Origin: Micrasema longulum
Lineage: Eukaryota; Arthropoda; Insecta; Trichoptera; Brachycentridae
Length of the DNA stretch: 64,000 bases
Direction of reading: 5' to 3'
Assembly (NCBI GenBank): GCA_022494885.1
Contig: JAGVSM010001370.1
Coordinates: 248,001 to 312,000 of the forward strand
The position numbers were made by a program, and so were the translations under genes. Positions 32,388 through 44,024 of the stretch are shown here, in pieces. Position 1 is the stretch's first letter, and every line of letters begins with the position of its first letter. Below the pieces are notes generated by a model that was not told the origin of the DNA, did no database searches, and worked only from the letters and a program-made list of their open reading frames with translations.

Positions 32388-32838
32388 TGAGAGAGATTAC
32401 AGAAAAAATACATACCGAAATTATTTAAATAAAATTATGATTTATCTACAAAAATATCAGTAAAATCGGAAAGCAATATAAAAAAGTATATAAACTTTTC
32501 TCGCTTATTCACATGCTAATTTTCCGGCTAAATCCGAATAAAAATCAAAATTTGTTAATCATCCTTTGTTCTTTTGTAATTTTATGTTTTACTCCCAAAT
32601 TAACACATCTCGCCTTGAAATTTTTAATTTTTGTAGCCGCTTTTAAAAAAATGTTGCTTTAACCACGCATTTTTATTTACCCTAGCGTATTTGTCTAGAT
32701 AAATCTTTTTAAGTGTGCTTGGAAATCACGAGCATGTAATTGTAATTTTCGAGGGTTGTAAGTAAAGTAAATCTATACTTTATTATTACTAGTATCACAC
32801 TTTGACTAACCGAATTCGTAAACCATTTAAGATATGAC
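32388..32838. other. Noncoding stretch
   Basis: Nothing recognised between FB2 and the family G copy. Confidence 0.4.
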
Positions 32839-32839
32839 A

Positions 32840-33110
32840 AGGACTAGATTCAACTACTTGGGGAGCTGTTAATATTAACATATTACAACAGAGATGAAGA
32901 ACATTTTGTAGAAGATAATATAGAAGTCTAGGCATCTACAGGACTTTGTTACAATGTTAATTTTACTTTTTGTTCCTTTGGCGCACGTTACACAATGTGT
33001 AAAGTGGCCACTTAAACCAGCCAATGACATATCATAAGCCGTGTAGATGTCTAGACTTCTATATTACCTTCTCTAAAATGTTCTTTATCTCTGTTGTAAT
33101 ATAAAATATA
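32840..33110. repeat. Family G copy, foldback
   Basis: A/B/C blocks ('caaggactagattcaacta', 'acaacagagatgaagaacat', 'gaagtctaggcatctacagg') are mirrored by 'gtgtagatgtctagacttct' and 'tgttctttatctctgttgta'. The arms pair across a centre with 'cactttt..gttcc' and 'gtaaagtggccacttaaacc'. No coding content. Confidence 0.75.
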
Positions 33111-33212
33111 TTGATTATCGATGTTGAGACTTTCAAGCCTCAAAAATTAAATAAAACCCCACAGTTAAAAAAAAAGTTACGAACTCTACTTTGAGTGTAA
33201 AGTTAGACATCA

Positions 33213-33808
33213 GTAGCTCAATCACAAATAACTATCGACGTGCTAATAAGTGACTTGATATTTATTTCTCACCATGGTTGTTTATCGTATTAGCGATCAC
33301 AATGGAACATCCGTGAACACTTAATATTAAATATTTAAAAATAGTCAAAATATTTACGTTTTGCGACGTTTAATCCAGCTGCACAATAACGTATTTAAAT
33401 TTCAATAGTGTAAATATGGAAAATATTCCATAACTGCTATTTTTAATTATTTATACATTATTTATCATGCTAATTATTGCATTGAGCTGGCGGTTAGCAA
33501 GCCAAATTTCAAGAAAAGCAGTCGCTTAGGTAATTGTAATTTAATTTCTTTTTTTGTATTAGATACTCCTTACAATTTTGCAAATGAAATATATTGTATT
33601 ATTTTTTTTTATAAACGTCGTTGCCAGTAAACTGTATTTATTTACGAGAAAAACAAAAAATAAACCAAAACGAGCATTAACCTAGATATTACACACGCGT
33701 TAACTTATTACTGAGATAACTTAAGCATGTTCATTATTGTTCATTGTGATCGCTCAAATGCTTAGCATGTTTGTAAGCACGTCGATAGTTTTTTTGTGAT
33801 TGAGCTAC
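33213..33808. mobile_element. 596-bp MITE with two tiers of inverted repeats
   Basis: Terminal repeats: 'gtagctcaatcacaaataac' plus 'tatcgacgtgct' at the left against the reverse complement at 33776-33808, about 32 bases with one or two differences. A second inner pair: 'gcgatcacaatggaac' near 33293 and its complement 'gttcattgtgatcgc' near 33740. The interior is AT-rich and noncoding. No clear target duplication; superfamily unknown. Confidence 0.82.
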
Positions 33809-34319
33809 GGGATAAGGTTTGGGCCCCACGTATCTGCGATGTATCATGTGTTGAGACATTTCACCAAGATATCAGCCATATTGAATCGCTTTACAAGAGA
33901 AAATGAAACGAAAACATGCTCGCGAACGAATGGGACTTCAAAGGAGACAAGCCAGCCATGAAATACTGTCAAAATATAATAGAATAAAAACATATTTCGT
34001 AGATAAATCATGTTATTCGTAAATAAATAACGTACCTTCATCGGTCCTTAAAAAACCTAATTTCTTACGCATTTTACTCTAAAACCTTACTTACTGGAAA
34101 AATTTGAAAACATATTGCAAATTATGTAATACTGAAAACACGCACGACTTTCGCTTAGAGAAATTTTTCTTTTGTGGCCTCAAGAGTGTTCAATGTCGTT
34201 GATGAACAAATTAGGTTTTCTAAAACAAAAGCCACTTTCAGAAGAAGTGTACAAGTTTGCATTTTGTCTAAGGTAACAAACCAATGCAGGAGACTACTGC
34301 GAGACATTGCATAGGTTTA
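33809..34319. other. Noncoding stretch
   Basis: A minus-strand open frame (34041-33844) has no recognisable domain. Nothing else seen. Confidence 0.35.
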
Positions 34320-34527
34320 CATAGTGTAATGTAAAGGGTTCTGTCCAGATATTTATCAAAATTTATGTTTGTTACTTTATTTTTTGTATTATTCTTTAAT
34401 AATATGCATGCTTACAATTTATATTTTGTTGTTTCCCAACTCAACGCGGGGCTGTTGGCCTCATGGAGTTGGGGTAACGTTTTTTTTTTGTAATATGTAC
34501 CCCTTTTACGAATAAATTAATAAATTA
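34320..34527 (+). repeat. LINE 3' UTR with stem-loop
   Basis: 'cccaactcaacgcggggct' is followed 20 bases later by 'ggagttgggg', giving an 8-bp stem. The end is 'cgaataaattaataaatt'. Stem-loops just upstream of an A/T-rich tail are common in non-LTR 3' ends and can be recognised by the reverse transcriptase. A second LINE starts directly after it. Confidence 0.5.
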
Positions 34528-35025
34528 TCGTTAAATGTCCCTGGCTACCGCACCCGCCACACGTCGAGCTCTCTATTTCATGTGCCAGCGGTTTGCACGA
34601 ACTATGCCCAGAACTCTCCACTTAAACGTTTTGCTCGTGAATATAATTTGAACTTTCCTTTTATTAATCCTTTTGTTTGTACCAAATAAACATTTAAAAT
34701 GCGCGTTTTAAAACACACTTTTTTGTCTTATTCTTAGTTTCTGTAATATAATCTTATTTTATCTTTAATTATTTATATTTTTGACTTGTGCAATGATATT
34801 TACACACATGTCTACCCTCATTCCATTATAACACCCACTCACCTACTCTCTCACACACTTACACTCACACAAACACTTTAACGTGTGTGTATTGTACGAG
34901 TATTTAATGTATTTCTGTGGATATCTGTTTGGTTTTATTCTCTGTATAGTTTGTTTGTTATATTTTTTTTACATGTATTACTGTTAATATCCCTAATAAA
35001 TAAATAAAAATATTAAAATTAAAAA
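34528..35025 (+). pseudogene. LINE C-terminus and 3' UTR (TNYA family)
   Basis: The frame 34537-34689 reads YRTRHTSSSLFHVP, then TNYAQNSPLKRFAREYN and ends NPFVCTK-stop. It has no stop within the 50 codons kept. The 3' UTR has a CA-rich block (34830-34880) and ends 'ctgttaatatccctaataaa'. Same family as 10570 and 54640, and its 3' UTR links it to 14985. Confidence 0.8.
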
Positions 35026-35169
35026 TATATTTGGAACAAACAGAAAAAAATATATATGGGTGATCTTTTTTGGTTCATATACATATCAAAAAGTTTAGTT
35101 CTGTTAGTGTAATATTGAATATTCAAATACTAGACGCAGAAGTTAATTTTAATATTTAAGACTATTACG

Positions 35170-35835
35170 TTCGTCCATAACATTATTATTATTCAGAATA
35201 AGTTTCTTAGATGTATTAATTTTAAGATAGGTTTTTCTAGTAATCAATTAAATTATAACAAAATTTTAGACTCTCTTAAATTAACTAATTTGCAAGAACG
35301 AAGAACATCGACCGATCTTACGACTTTATATAAAATAATAAAACCAATGTTTGATACCCCTGATCTACTAAAGCTGATTTTATTATATGTGCCACCTAGG
35401 TTAAGCAGAACATCTACAATATTTTATTGCCAAAATTGTCGAACGGTAGCTCAATATAACTCATCTATTTTAAGATTACAGAATACCGGGAATGAATATG
35501 CATCATATTTTGATATATTTAGTTTATCTCTGCCTAACTTAAAAAATAAAGTGACCAACATATTTTTATCAAAACGGGCAAATCGACTTCAGGAGATTGG
35601 GATAGAATACTTATAATTTGATTGATTAATGTATTTTGTTATTGTATAATTTCTTTAAAATATGTATGTATTTCAAGTAATTTATAATATGTATAGTACG
35701 AGTATATTAATATATCATACTCGATGGTTTTAGGTTTTTATTTTTAAGCACTCTTTATACCACATATGTGTAAATGGCAGAAATGCCGTATATAAATAAA
35801 TAAATGCCGTTTATAAATAGATAAATATAAGAGAA
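35170..35835 (+). pseudogene. LINE C-terminal fragment, largely open
   Basis: A frame running to a stop at 35614-35616 contains LKLTNLQERRTSTDLTTLY, LLYVPPRLSRTSTIFYCQN and DIFSLSLPNLKNKVTNIF. The 'LQ-RR..-Dl--lyki' and 'R----fy' patterns mark the C-terminal domain of jockey/CR1-type elements. The 3' UTR ends in a repeated 'aaatgccgtatataaataaa' and 'aaatgccgtttataaatag'. It appears separate from the TNYA family at 34537. Confidence 0.75.
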
Positions 35836-36560
35836 GTTACGGTTAGTTAATTAGTTTATTGTAAGTGAATTAAATTTTACTATATTTTTTGTCAATTATT
35901 TCTTCAATACTTGAAGCAGGTACTTGCTAGAGCTTCCAATCTCGGAATAACGAGATTTCGTTATACCGGGATCTTGCGTGATTTTCTGAACTCGTTCGGA
36001 GCAAGATTGCGTGCGCGGAATCCCGCGGGATTTGCGGGATCACAGATTAGGAGAGAACAGTTCGCCGTTGGCTGCAGAATTGGGCGTACCTTCACGACGA
36101 ATTAATTTACAGCGACCCACAAATATGACCGCACTACTGATTTATTTACAAAATCCTGGTAGCTATAAAGCCTCGGTGACGATAAAAGAGTTTCGTCAGA
36201 GAATGCAGCCCGCAACTGTCGTATTTTATGTTTCGACACCATCCTGAAAATCCTGAAAATATCAAGATCGAAAATCAGCTGCGGGCATAGAATTATTGGA
36301 AAAGTGTGTGTGCTGGTGGTTGTAGCCAATTCAATGTATACGGCGGCGATCTTAACTAAATAAAAGATTTTGATAATAGTGGACTGTAAACAATTTATTT
36401 TAAAGCACAGTGCACTCCGTGACGACCGAAGACTTCAAGAAAAAACGAAATAGAGAGAGATTATAGCCCTTGTGCTATCTTTATATACTTTGCTATTAGT
36501 ATCCACCAGAGTAACAATACTCTGGTGTGGCACGCACCAAAATCAGTAAGAATTTAAATT
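35836..36560. other. GC-richer region with hairpins, unclassified
   Basis: 'gaatcccgcgggatttgcgg' (36017-36036) is near-palindromic CpG-rich sequence. 'caccagagtaacaatactct' plus 'ggtg' (36512-36535) is a perfect 10-bp stem with a 4-base loop. A TATA-like 'ctttatatactttgc' precedes it. This mix could be a solitary LTR or promoter fragment, but no matching second LTR is in the window. The short open frames here (for example 35911-36105) show no motif. Confidence 0.3.
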
Positions 36561-36639
36561 AAGAACTATTTAACTAAAAACTTAACAATTACAATATATC
36601 AGATGGCGCGTAGAATCAAGTTTGCACTTATTGCGCTGT

Positions 36640-36730
36640 GTCTGAATATTTCAAATGCCCCCCTCCCCCTGCACAATAGCTCATCTGCGCGCTTGCGTGA
36701 AGTGGCCCCGTAATGTTGCCAAACCGCGAA
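36640..36730. other. CpG-richer patch
   Basis: 'cccccctccccctgcac' and 'ctgcgcgcttgcgtgaag' give a short GC-rich island; function unknown. Confidence 0.25.
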
Positions 36731-36789
36731 CAATATATTATCATAACACAAATTAAAAATAATTTCGTGTTTATTTTTGTTTATTACAA

Positions 36790-37935
36790 AATTTATTTTA
36801 CCACTGGTATTTGAAAAAAAACTTGGACATTCTCTTTGTCAGGACACTCACGACACCAGCATGCAAATACTAAAATACACTTTCACCTTTACCGTCACCG
36901 TTGTATACATAGTGTTGACGAAAAAATACATATATTTCATGCCGAGTTAAAGGGGATGCAAACACCACCATGTCCGAACATGAACTAAAATAAGGATAAT
37001 AATATTTGGCAATATGTCACAGAATGTGTGGAGGAGGGGGTTTAGGAAAGGGAAGGGCTCACAAGTTAAACGTTACACGATTGGTTAATTTTTAAGTATA
37101 AAAATGGCCTATATTGCAAAATTATTTGATTATTAATTTATTTATTTATTTATCAATATACACGACACGTAGCGCCTTTTACTTTACAAAAAATACATGT
37201 TGTGTAGAAATAAACACTTAAAATAATATACAGTAGATAGTTTATATTTACATATTTTATCACAATGGTTTCATTCAATGAACACGCTAACATATTGGGT
37301 AAATAATAAAAAGTCATTATAAAGAATAAAAAAATCATTACAAGGAATATAAAAACTAAAAAGTACGAAAAATGTTGTTTAAAGTTATTTTTTAAAAAAA
37401 GGACAGGTAGGTATATCTTTAATCATAATTACATTGCATAAAAAAAGACAAAATTACAAAATCTAAGTTTAAGAGAAAAAATGTTTTTTTTTTAAAGTTA
37501 AAAATAAGAATCCAAAATCCATATAATATATGTTCACAAAAATATACAAAAACTAGAAAAAAAATAAAAAGAAAGCAATTAAAATTTAAAAAATATAATT
37601 TAGGTACATAACTAAAGCTTGACAACTGTAAGTGACTGTTCACTATTTTTGAAATAATTAAAAAGAGTTGTATGAATATGTAACTATACTTTATGTTAAA
37701 TATATCAGCAACGTCAGCATAAATATTGCCGATTACATGAAGTGGATTCAAAGTAGCATAATAAATATTAGGATAAAGTGTATTTTGGTATTTATTTGCA
37801 TGTTGTTGTAATAGGTGTCCAGACGAAAAGACGGGTACGATTCGAAACCAGTAGACATAAAAAGTCGGTAAATGGTTAAATACTAATATTTACTCAAAAT
37901 TATTAAAACGTTTGACCACAAAGTTAATGCTTTAA
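36790..37935. mobile_element. FB1 foldback element carrying a 650-bp insert
   Basis: The left side (36790-37110) is the reverse of the interior of the 17625 copy ('atgcaaacaccaccatgtcc'). The right side (37795-37935) carries 'ccagacgaaaagacgggtac', 'gtcggtaaatggttaaa' and the family end 'accacaaagttaatgctt'. Between 37120 and 37790 lies sequence not present in the other FB1 copies. Confidence 0.68.
37120..37790 (-). repeat. Insert inside FB1, possibly a minus-strand LINE tail
   Basis: The left edge 'attaatttatttatttattt' read in reverse resembles an A/T-rich LINE end. On the minus strand, two open frames (61 and 110 codons) are hydrophobic and low-complexity, without LINE motifs I can confirm. 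I therefore call only an insertion, with LINE as the first guess. Confidence 0.35.
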
Positions 37936-38500
37936 ACACAAAAAATATTTATTAGTTTGTAGTTGAATTGTATAGATTTTTTGTTGTTGCAAGAAAGATA
38001 TTATTTTACATTTCCCAATGTAGAGTTGAAGACAATTGATGTCACACCATTTATTAAAACAGCCAATATTTCGTTGAAAAAGTGTGGAAACGAACGATAT
38101 AGTGGTACGAAATTGAGTTTACAATTTTGAATAACCCTGTTTTGTACATTCTGAATCCATATTTGTAGTACTCGAACCAATGTTATCCGAAGAAAAAATT
38201 AAATATTATTAAAAAACGCTATCATCTTTTCACTGAGACGCGCTAAAGATGACTTGAACAAATGTAGGTAGAACTTTAACGGAAATTCTCAGCAAATTTT
38301 AGTCTCTCAATACGCCTCTGGTTAAAGGCTTGGAAAAGCACAAAAGTAAAATGGACTCTGAGTTAGGCTTTCTTGTACCTTCGTCATTTTTGGGCGTCAC
38401 TTCACAAAACGTTTAAGGTGAAATTTCTGCTAGAGGGATTGTGCAAATAGTGATTGTGGATGTCCGAATAATGTTTTTTTTTATTAAAAAAAATAAACAT
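37936..38500. other. Noncoding stretch
   Basis: No element recognised. A minus-strand frame around 38150-38000 resembles neither LINE nor transposase clearly. Confidence 0.35.
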
Positions 38501-38672
38501 TTGCTTTCTTATTATTTACCCAAACTTTTCGATTTTTGGACCATTTTCAACGAGTTGTAAATAACTCATTACTAGAAAACGGTAATTTAGTTGGGGTAGA
38601 GTGGGGTTTGATCCTCAGACCTCAGATTCGTGAGTCCACAACACTAGCCACGGGACCACTACCCGACTCACT
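38501..38672 (-). repeat. SINE A copy 4, tRNA-derived
   Basis: Minus strand: 'cccgtggctagtgttgtgga' (A-box-like) and 'tgaggatcaaacccc' (B box with substitutions). The body has 'attttcaacgagttgtaaat' and 'aactcattactagaaaac' as in the 57.8-kb copy. Confidence 0.75.
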
Positions 38673-39478
38673 GTTATTTATAACATTTGAAGCACGAATT
38701 TTGTGATTTTTCATTTTATACGGTGTTTCAGGGCCAGGCCGCGAAACTTAAGAGAAACATTTCTCACGGTAAACTTAACAAAATCTAAACAATTTTTTTC
38801 CGAAAACTCGTTTTTTATATCTTTTATAATATCAAAATGGATTAAATAATTAATTTCTCGGTCCAGCATTCCTTATCCTAAGGTTCCATTACATAAATAC
38901 CGGTCACTGTTTCAAAAAATTTAATCTGATAAAAATTGGCCTACCTGGGTCCAGGTAATCAGCATTTACCATTTTCCTAAAACATCTCTTTTGAATTTTA
39001 AAAACATACTAAACATTTGTAGAGTTTACCCAGAAAATTATTCTGTATTTCAAAATTGAATAAACATATTTATAATAAGTAAACATAACACATTCATTGT
39101 TTGCTATTTTATTCAGTTTGTCCAATACAAATACATGTTATTATTATTTTATTTTTTTATTAATAAATTTCATAAAGGGTACAGGTTTTTTAAAAATTCT
39201 ATCCATATCTACTTTTACACATCTAGTAAATGTTATCACTGTAACTCTCCAAAAAAAGACTAACTCTTGTGCTTGGAGAGTGACTTACACTGTTGTAGTT
39301 GTTTATTATAAGAGTTTATATAATTTTAAATACGAGAACATGGGAAAAAAATGAAAACATAGGATATATAAAGAAAAAACATTAAACAATTGTACATTCA
39401 TAGTTATTTAAATTTGATGTAGTTTTACACGTGTTCAAAAAATTTCTTTAGATTAACTTTAAATTTATTTATTGAAAT
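38673..39478. other. Noncoding stretch
   Basis: The open frame 39097-39354 (+) is low-complexity and has no motif. Nothing else recognised. Confidence 0.35.
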
Positions 39479-39479
39479 A

Positions 39480-39735
39480 TTATTTTTAATAGTTTTTAGG
39501 AACACAGCTGCTTATTTTCGCGACAACAGTCTTCACGTGTTCTTTCCAATTTATGTGGTTATATAATGTAATACCTAAAAGAGAAGAGTGTGAATTTGTT
39601 TTTGTTATTTTAGAATTAACTTTTATATTTAAATTTAATAAAAATGTGTAAGTGGGCCAGTTCAAGGCCAGTTCAGCCTCAGATTTATCAACCATATTTT
39701 GTTTAATGTTCACTTGTTTTTTATTTGTGACAGAA
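39480..39735 (-). pseudogene. LINE reverse-transcriptase fragment
   Basis: The minus-strand frame 39713-39486 ends with LLGITLYNHINWKEHVKTVV and AKISS. That is the block following the reverse-transcriptase core in non-LTR elements (LG---D--L-W--H------K), here with the usual Asp changed. Short and 5'/3' truncated. Confidence 0.72.
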
Positions 39736-40094
39736 AATTTGATATAAATTTACAGGTAACGCTACAATAGTTTATGACGGTTTACAAGTTTTCTCACACA
39801 AACTTTCTTACTTTCTGTGAAACGTGACCCGCTTTTATTAGAAGATTAAGAATTTTTAACACGCTGAAATATTACAAAGAAAAATGTCTTTCCGTTGCTC
39901 GAAGCCATAAACTGGTTAGTAATGGAGGAAAGGTAAATTTTGTCAAAACTTTTACAAGAAGATTTACGGATGTTAAAATATAAGTAATTATATATTTTTC
40001 AATTCGGTTTAGAGAGTAGATTGAGGAAATAATTCACATAAGATTTCACTGATGAAAACGAAAATAGTTTAAAGTATGAGTCGAACGTGTTTTT

Positions 40095-40338
40095 TTTTTT
40101 AGTGTGTTCTTTTTACAGTATAGTATTAAATTTTTTATATACATTTTAATTTGAATTTGTTAATCTTTTTTTAAAATTTTTGTATAAAATTGTAAGATTC
40201 AATATGTCCGTGTGTTTATAATTTTCTCAAACTGAACGGTTTGGGTAGGTAGGAAGAAATTGCCTTAAGGCAATATGCCCGCCCTTATATGTATATATAT
40301 TGTATATGTATATTAAGTGTCAAATAAATTGTGTTTGA
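40095..40338 (+). repeat. CR1-like LINE 3' UTR with palindromic hairpin
   Basis: 'ggtttgggtaggtaggaaga' then 'aattgccttaaggcaatatg' then 'cccgcccttatatg', nearly identical to 16890-16950 in reverse. It ends 'gtgtcaaataaattg'. No ORF2 remnant kept upstream. Confidence 0.7.
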
Positions 40339-40439
40339 CTTATTTTTCTGACTGAGTATGAATTGAAAGTGAAAATGAACCATGCTCGTATTTTAAAACA
40401 TGTCTTAATCTTAGTAAATGTAGAAACTGGATTATCGAC

Positions 40440-41385
40440 AATCATAAATTGTTTTATTTCATAGAAGAGAAAATGGAATTCTAGACATTTACAGGGCTTA
40501 TGACCTGTCATTGGCTGGTCAATCGGACATAAAAAAAAGACTTCTTGATGCTTGGCAATGGAGGGTGGTAGGAATTTTCCGCTTCAGAGAGGGAAACCTT
40601 TGCTTTTTCCCCCTTAATCCATCAGCGCTCAAAATTTATTTTGATCATCCTTGATCACTGTACTATCTAGTTCTTATCAGGTCACGGAGAATTTTTGAAA
40701 AGTATTTGTTTTATATATTGTTAATTCTCCTTCGTGCTGCTGCGAATATACTCATCAGTCTATTGAACACAGCATGCGATCTTGTCCCTTTCCATCTCTA
40801 TAAATACGGAATGGACTTCTGCTACTTCTTGCTACTATCCTTGGTTTTTTTATAGATCCTGTCAGATATACAGATCTAGTGGCTTTCTAAAAATATTTCG
40901 AAAGTTTGAAAAGTCTTTAAAAAAATTTCGACAAACTGATCATGTCCAATCAATTAAATCCCCAATCAGTGAAGAATTCAGTTCTCTCTATATCTCTATC
41001 TAATGAAATATGTACTTCGGGATTCTTTTCTTTCTGCACTAATACGCCAAGTTTACAAGACTACAGAGAGCTCCTTGGGCAGCTTTTCTTGTCCGGCAAC
41101 GAGCAATATTTTCTTGTATGTGGGCACCGCCAAGGAGATTTAAGTCCTCGGATGCAGTGTGCGGCAAATAGTAAGTCAGTCATTTGCTGGTTTAAGTAGC
41201 CGCTTAACCACATGGAAACATTCACCATTCTGCAAATTATGTTTGAACACATACATTCCTTTAATTCGTTATTCTGTTCATTTTTGTGAAGTCAAAGAGC
41301 TGGAACCTATATTGATGCGGGTATGATTCATCTAACTGAAATATTTCACCTACAGGCAACGCCAGAAAACATGCTTATGATTTTT
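40440..41385 (+). repeat. Family G element with segment X (copy 3)
   Basis: Starts with a C/B scrap (40470-40520, 'ttacagggcttatgacctgt'), then unknown sequence, then X at 40700-41180 ('tcttgtccctttccatctct', 'gtgggcaccgccaaggagat'), then C ('tgctggtttaagtagccgct'), D ('gtcaaagagctggaacctat') and E ('ctacaggcaacgccag'). This order shows that X lies between A/B and C/D/E in a larger parent element. Frames in X: plus QLFLSGNEQYFLVCGHRQGD, minus LLFAAHCIRGLKSPWRCPHT. Confidence 0.62.
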
Positions 41386-41928
41386 TTAAATACTAGCGAT
41401 ATGTTTTGCATTTTATTTTTCCTGATAACTCCTGCGTCTCAATTGAGATGTTTGTCTTTTATCTACTATTTTAAAAATGAAGATTATCTTGAAGTGCTGA
41501 GCCCTTATTCTTTCTTTTCAAAGGTTTATTCATATCATACGCAGCGGGAACGAGAGTGAAATAGAATTTTTATTGCGTTTGAGTTAGATGGATATATGAC
41601 ATACGAATGAACTTACGAAACGAATTCCCATTGTAATAAAGGGCCTGATTTGTGTTAATTATGGTTTATAATAATTTGCTTAATTATCTGATCCCACCTA
41701 AGTACATAATTTGATCCCATTATCATTATGCTAGTACTTAAACAGTAAATGACCAGCCTTACAATGTTTTTTACCCAAAATAGTTATCTTTTATTGCACC
41801 AGTAAGCATAACTGAGAAGTATTTTCTTAGAAATAAACACGATTTTTCGTTAATAGCCCACATTATGTACAGGGTGTTTTTTTAAGCGTGACTAATATTA
41901 AAATTTAAATTTCAGCCCTTATTTCGAT
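41386..41928. other. Noncoding stretch
   Basis: An open frame (41323-41559) overlaps the G element end and is not informative. 'tacagggtgtttttttaagc' at 41868 is a transposon-like end motif by appearance only. Confidence 0.3.
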
Positions 41929-41929
41929 A

Positions 41930-42560
41930 AATGTAAGTCAATATCTGTATCTAACCACTTACTGACTTTTTCATGTTTACTGGTTTCGAGACGTACCTTA
42001 ATGTCTACATCAGGGCTCTAACCTTAACTATAGTACAGTAGAACTCCAATTATCCGAACTACAACTATCCAAATCGAACTCCGAGTATGACCTCAGGCAA
42101 CTTCTCACTGTCAAGCGGATGCGCGACTTGGCTGCCCGAAAATAGATGATGACAGTCAAAGTTTGCCAGCGCTCTTTGACATAGATGTTCAGCAAGCAAA
42201 GACTTTTATTTACAATGCGGTGCGTACATACTATACTAATATACATCACTTGTAACTACGCTTAACATGTAAAAGTATGCCTTTTCATTTGATCAATTAA
42301 AAGCTTTTTTTCTAAAAAAAAGGTTTTTTCTCCCATTTTCAACATACATACGGTATTTAATTAAAATTGACCCCTGTTTCGGAAAAAATCCAACTATCTG
42401 AATTTTTTACTATTCGAATTGAGTCCGATTCCTCTTGATTCGGATAGTTGGAGTTTTAATGTAGTTACAAAAAAAAACAACGTGTTGACATGACAAATGC
42501 TATTAGAAGCTAATGCAATGTGAACTGATCAAAATAAAAAATGTATAATATTGTGGGAAC
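41930..42560. mobile_element. FB1 foldback remnant interrupted by a Tigger-like MITE
   Basis: 41947-42030 carries 'taaccacttactgacttttt' and 'ggtttcgagacgtacctta'. After the MITE, 42464-42560 resumes with sequence resembling the FB1 interior at 20480-20640 ('aacgtgttgaca', 'gaggaaggaaggaaagg'). The right arm is missing. Confidence 0.55.
42034..42463. mobile_element. pogo/Tigger-like MITE copy 1, about 430 bp
   Basis: Ends 'tacagtagaactccaattat' plus 'ccgaa' and the reverse complement of 'ttcggatagttggagttttaatgta', a 25-base terminal repeat with four differences, flanked by TA. The 'ccaattatccgaa' type ending is characteristic of pogo/Tigger elements. The interior is noncoding and matches 52335-52874 ('tgtcaagcggatgcgcgact', 'ttgtaactacgctta'). 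Confidence 0.8.
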
Positions 42561-44024
42561 AACAGTTGAAAAAAGAGGAAGGAAGGAAAGGAAAAAAGGT
42601 GTAAAAATTTATCACCACTTTTTAATATTATTAATTATAGTATTCATTATTAGAAACACTGTTCTATAATTTACTGGTTAATATTAAAACTTAGAGAAAT
42701 ACTTGATGTAGGATAATTTATTGGATCATTTATCCATTTTATATTCGAGTCTCAAAACGTTTAGTAATTCCATTAGTTTCATTAGTGGTAGTTCCAGTTT
42801 TGAGCCCTTGCTCTAAATAACGATGTATCTAACAATATATTTTTTTTGAGAAAAATGGAAAAAATAAAACCAGCCATGTTTTTAAATATTTTATACTTTA
42901 AATATACTAAACGTGCAATTTTTAACAGTTTGAAAATTAAAGTGGTGAAGAAAAGCAATCAAATTAAAATTTATGTACAAAAAAAACAGTGTGAATTAGT
43001 GGAAAAATGTTGTATGGAAAAATTTCACATACAACATTATTCCGCCTCACAAAAAGTATCATGCTCATCTTACATAAATTCACACATCACACGTCAGTAA
43101 GATCTTTGAGCTTAGCAGACTTTAGAGGCAGCGGATTTGAGTACATTGGGGTGAGGTACAGGCTTTTTTTCTGAATGAAATTCTTCCGAATGGTAGCCAA
43201 TCTTTTCCGCCCCCCACAAAGAGATGGTATAGTATCGGAATAAAAAAAATATTTTGTGTAGTATCTAAATAATTTTGCAGTTAACAAATGCATAAACCTG
43301 CTCATGTTTTAATTTAAACAAATGTAAAAGCCTGGTGAGGGCATTTAAAATATATAAATCCGATTTCCCGTACCATGAACGTTTTTATTTGTAAACTTAT
43401 TTTTGTACGAGTTAGTTGTGGCCACAGATATATTAAATCTATTTAGTGGTTGTGACCATAGTATTTATGCCCAAATCCATCCTTGTCTGCTAACATTCAG
43501 ACATACTCAAAATATTAATAAAAAAAATACTTTAATATAATCAATTCATATTCGTGTCTTTTTTAGTTATATAACATTTAAAACATAAAAAAACCTTAAA
43601 TTGTTATATTTAAATAAAATAAATCTACTGTCTCATTTAGAAAACGTAGAATACGGAAGTTCTGTTAGTTACTGTAAGTTGTGCGTGTCTTCGTTTTCAT
43701 CAAATGTTATCTATAAAACCAATTTTCTTTCCGTCTTTCAGGAAGATTATCCTTTCCCCCTTTCTTTTTTTTCGGCGTTCAGCAACATAAGGGGCGCAGA
43801 ATTTATTACGATATTTATTGTAATTTATACGTCCAACCTTAGGAAAAAAAAAACAAAGGTCAACCTTAGGATACCTACCTGGTCAGTTCTACTTTAACCC
43901 CAAATTAAAAAAAAATATTTTAAAAATAAATTTACTAGCAGCCTTTACGGATTATTACATTAATTTTACAAAAAAATTACAAAATTATTAATTCATACTC
44001 TGTTGTTGATAACAATATTTTTAC
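42561..44024. other. Mostly unrecognised; weak minus-strand frame at 43087-43305
   Basis: A minus-strand frame with SLYLTPMYSNPLPLKSAKLK near its end may be transposon-derived, because Lys/Pro-rich segments of this kind occur in several insect mobile elements, but I cannot name it. The other open frames (42846, 43601) lack motifs. Confidence 0.3.

Noticed and set aside
36102..36560. Solitary LTR of a retrotransposon
   Set aside because: There is a TATA-like box and a hairpin, but no TG...CA ends, no target duplication, no primer-binding site and no second copy could be demonstrated.
37419..37751. 110-codon minus-strand frame as a membrane protein
   Set aside because: Hydrophobicity comes from A/T-rich codons (Phe, Ile, Leu, Tyr) in low-complexity sequence inside an inserted repeat; no motif or conservation visible.
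43720..43800. Splice acceptor and exon ('tttccgtctttcag')
   Set aside because: The downstream sequence is not protein-like in any frame and has no donor of quality; pyrimidine-AG matches are frequent in this composition.
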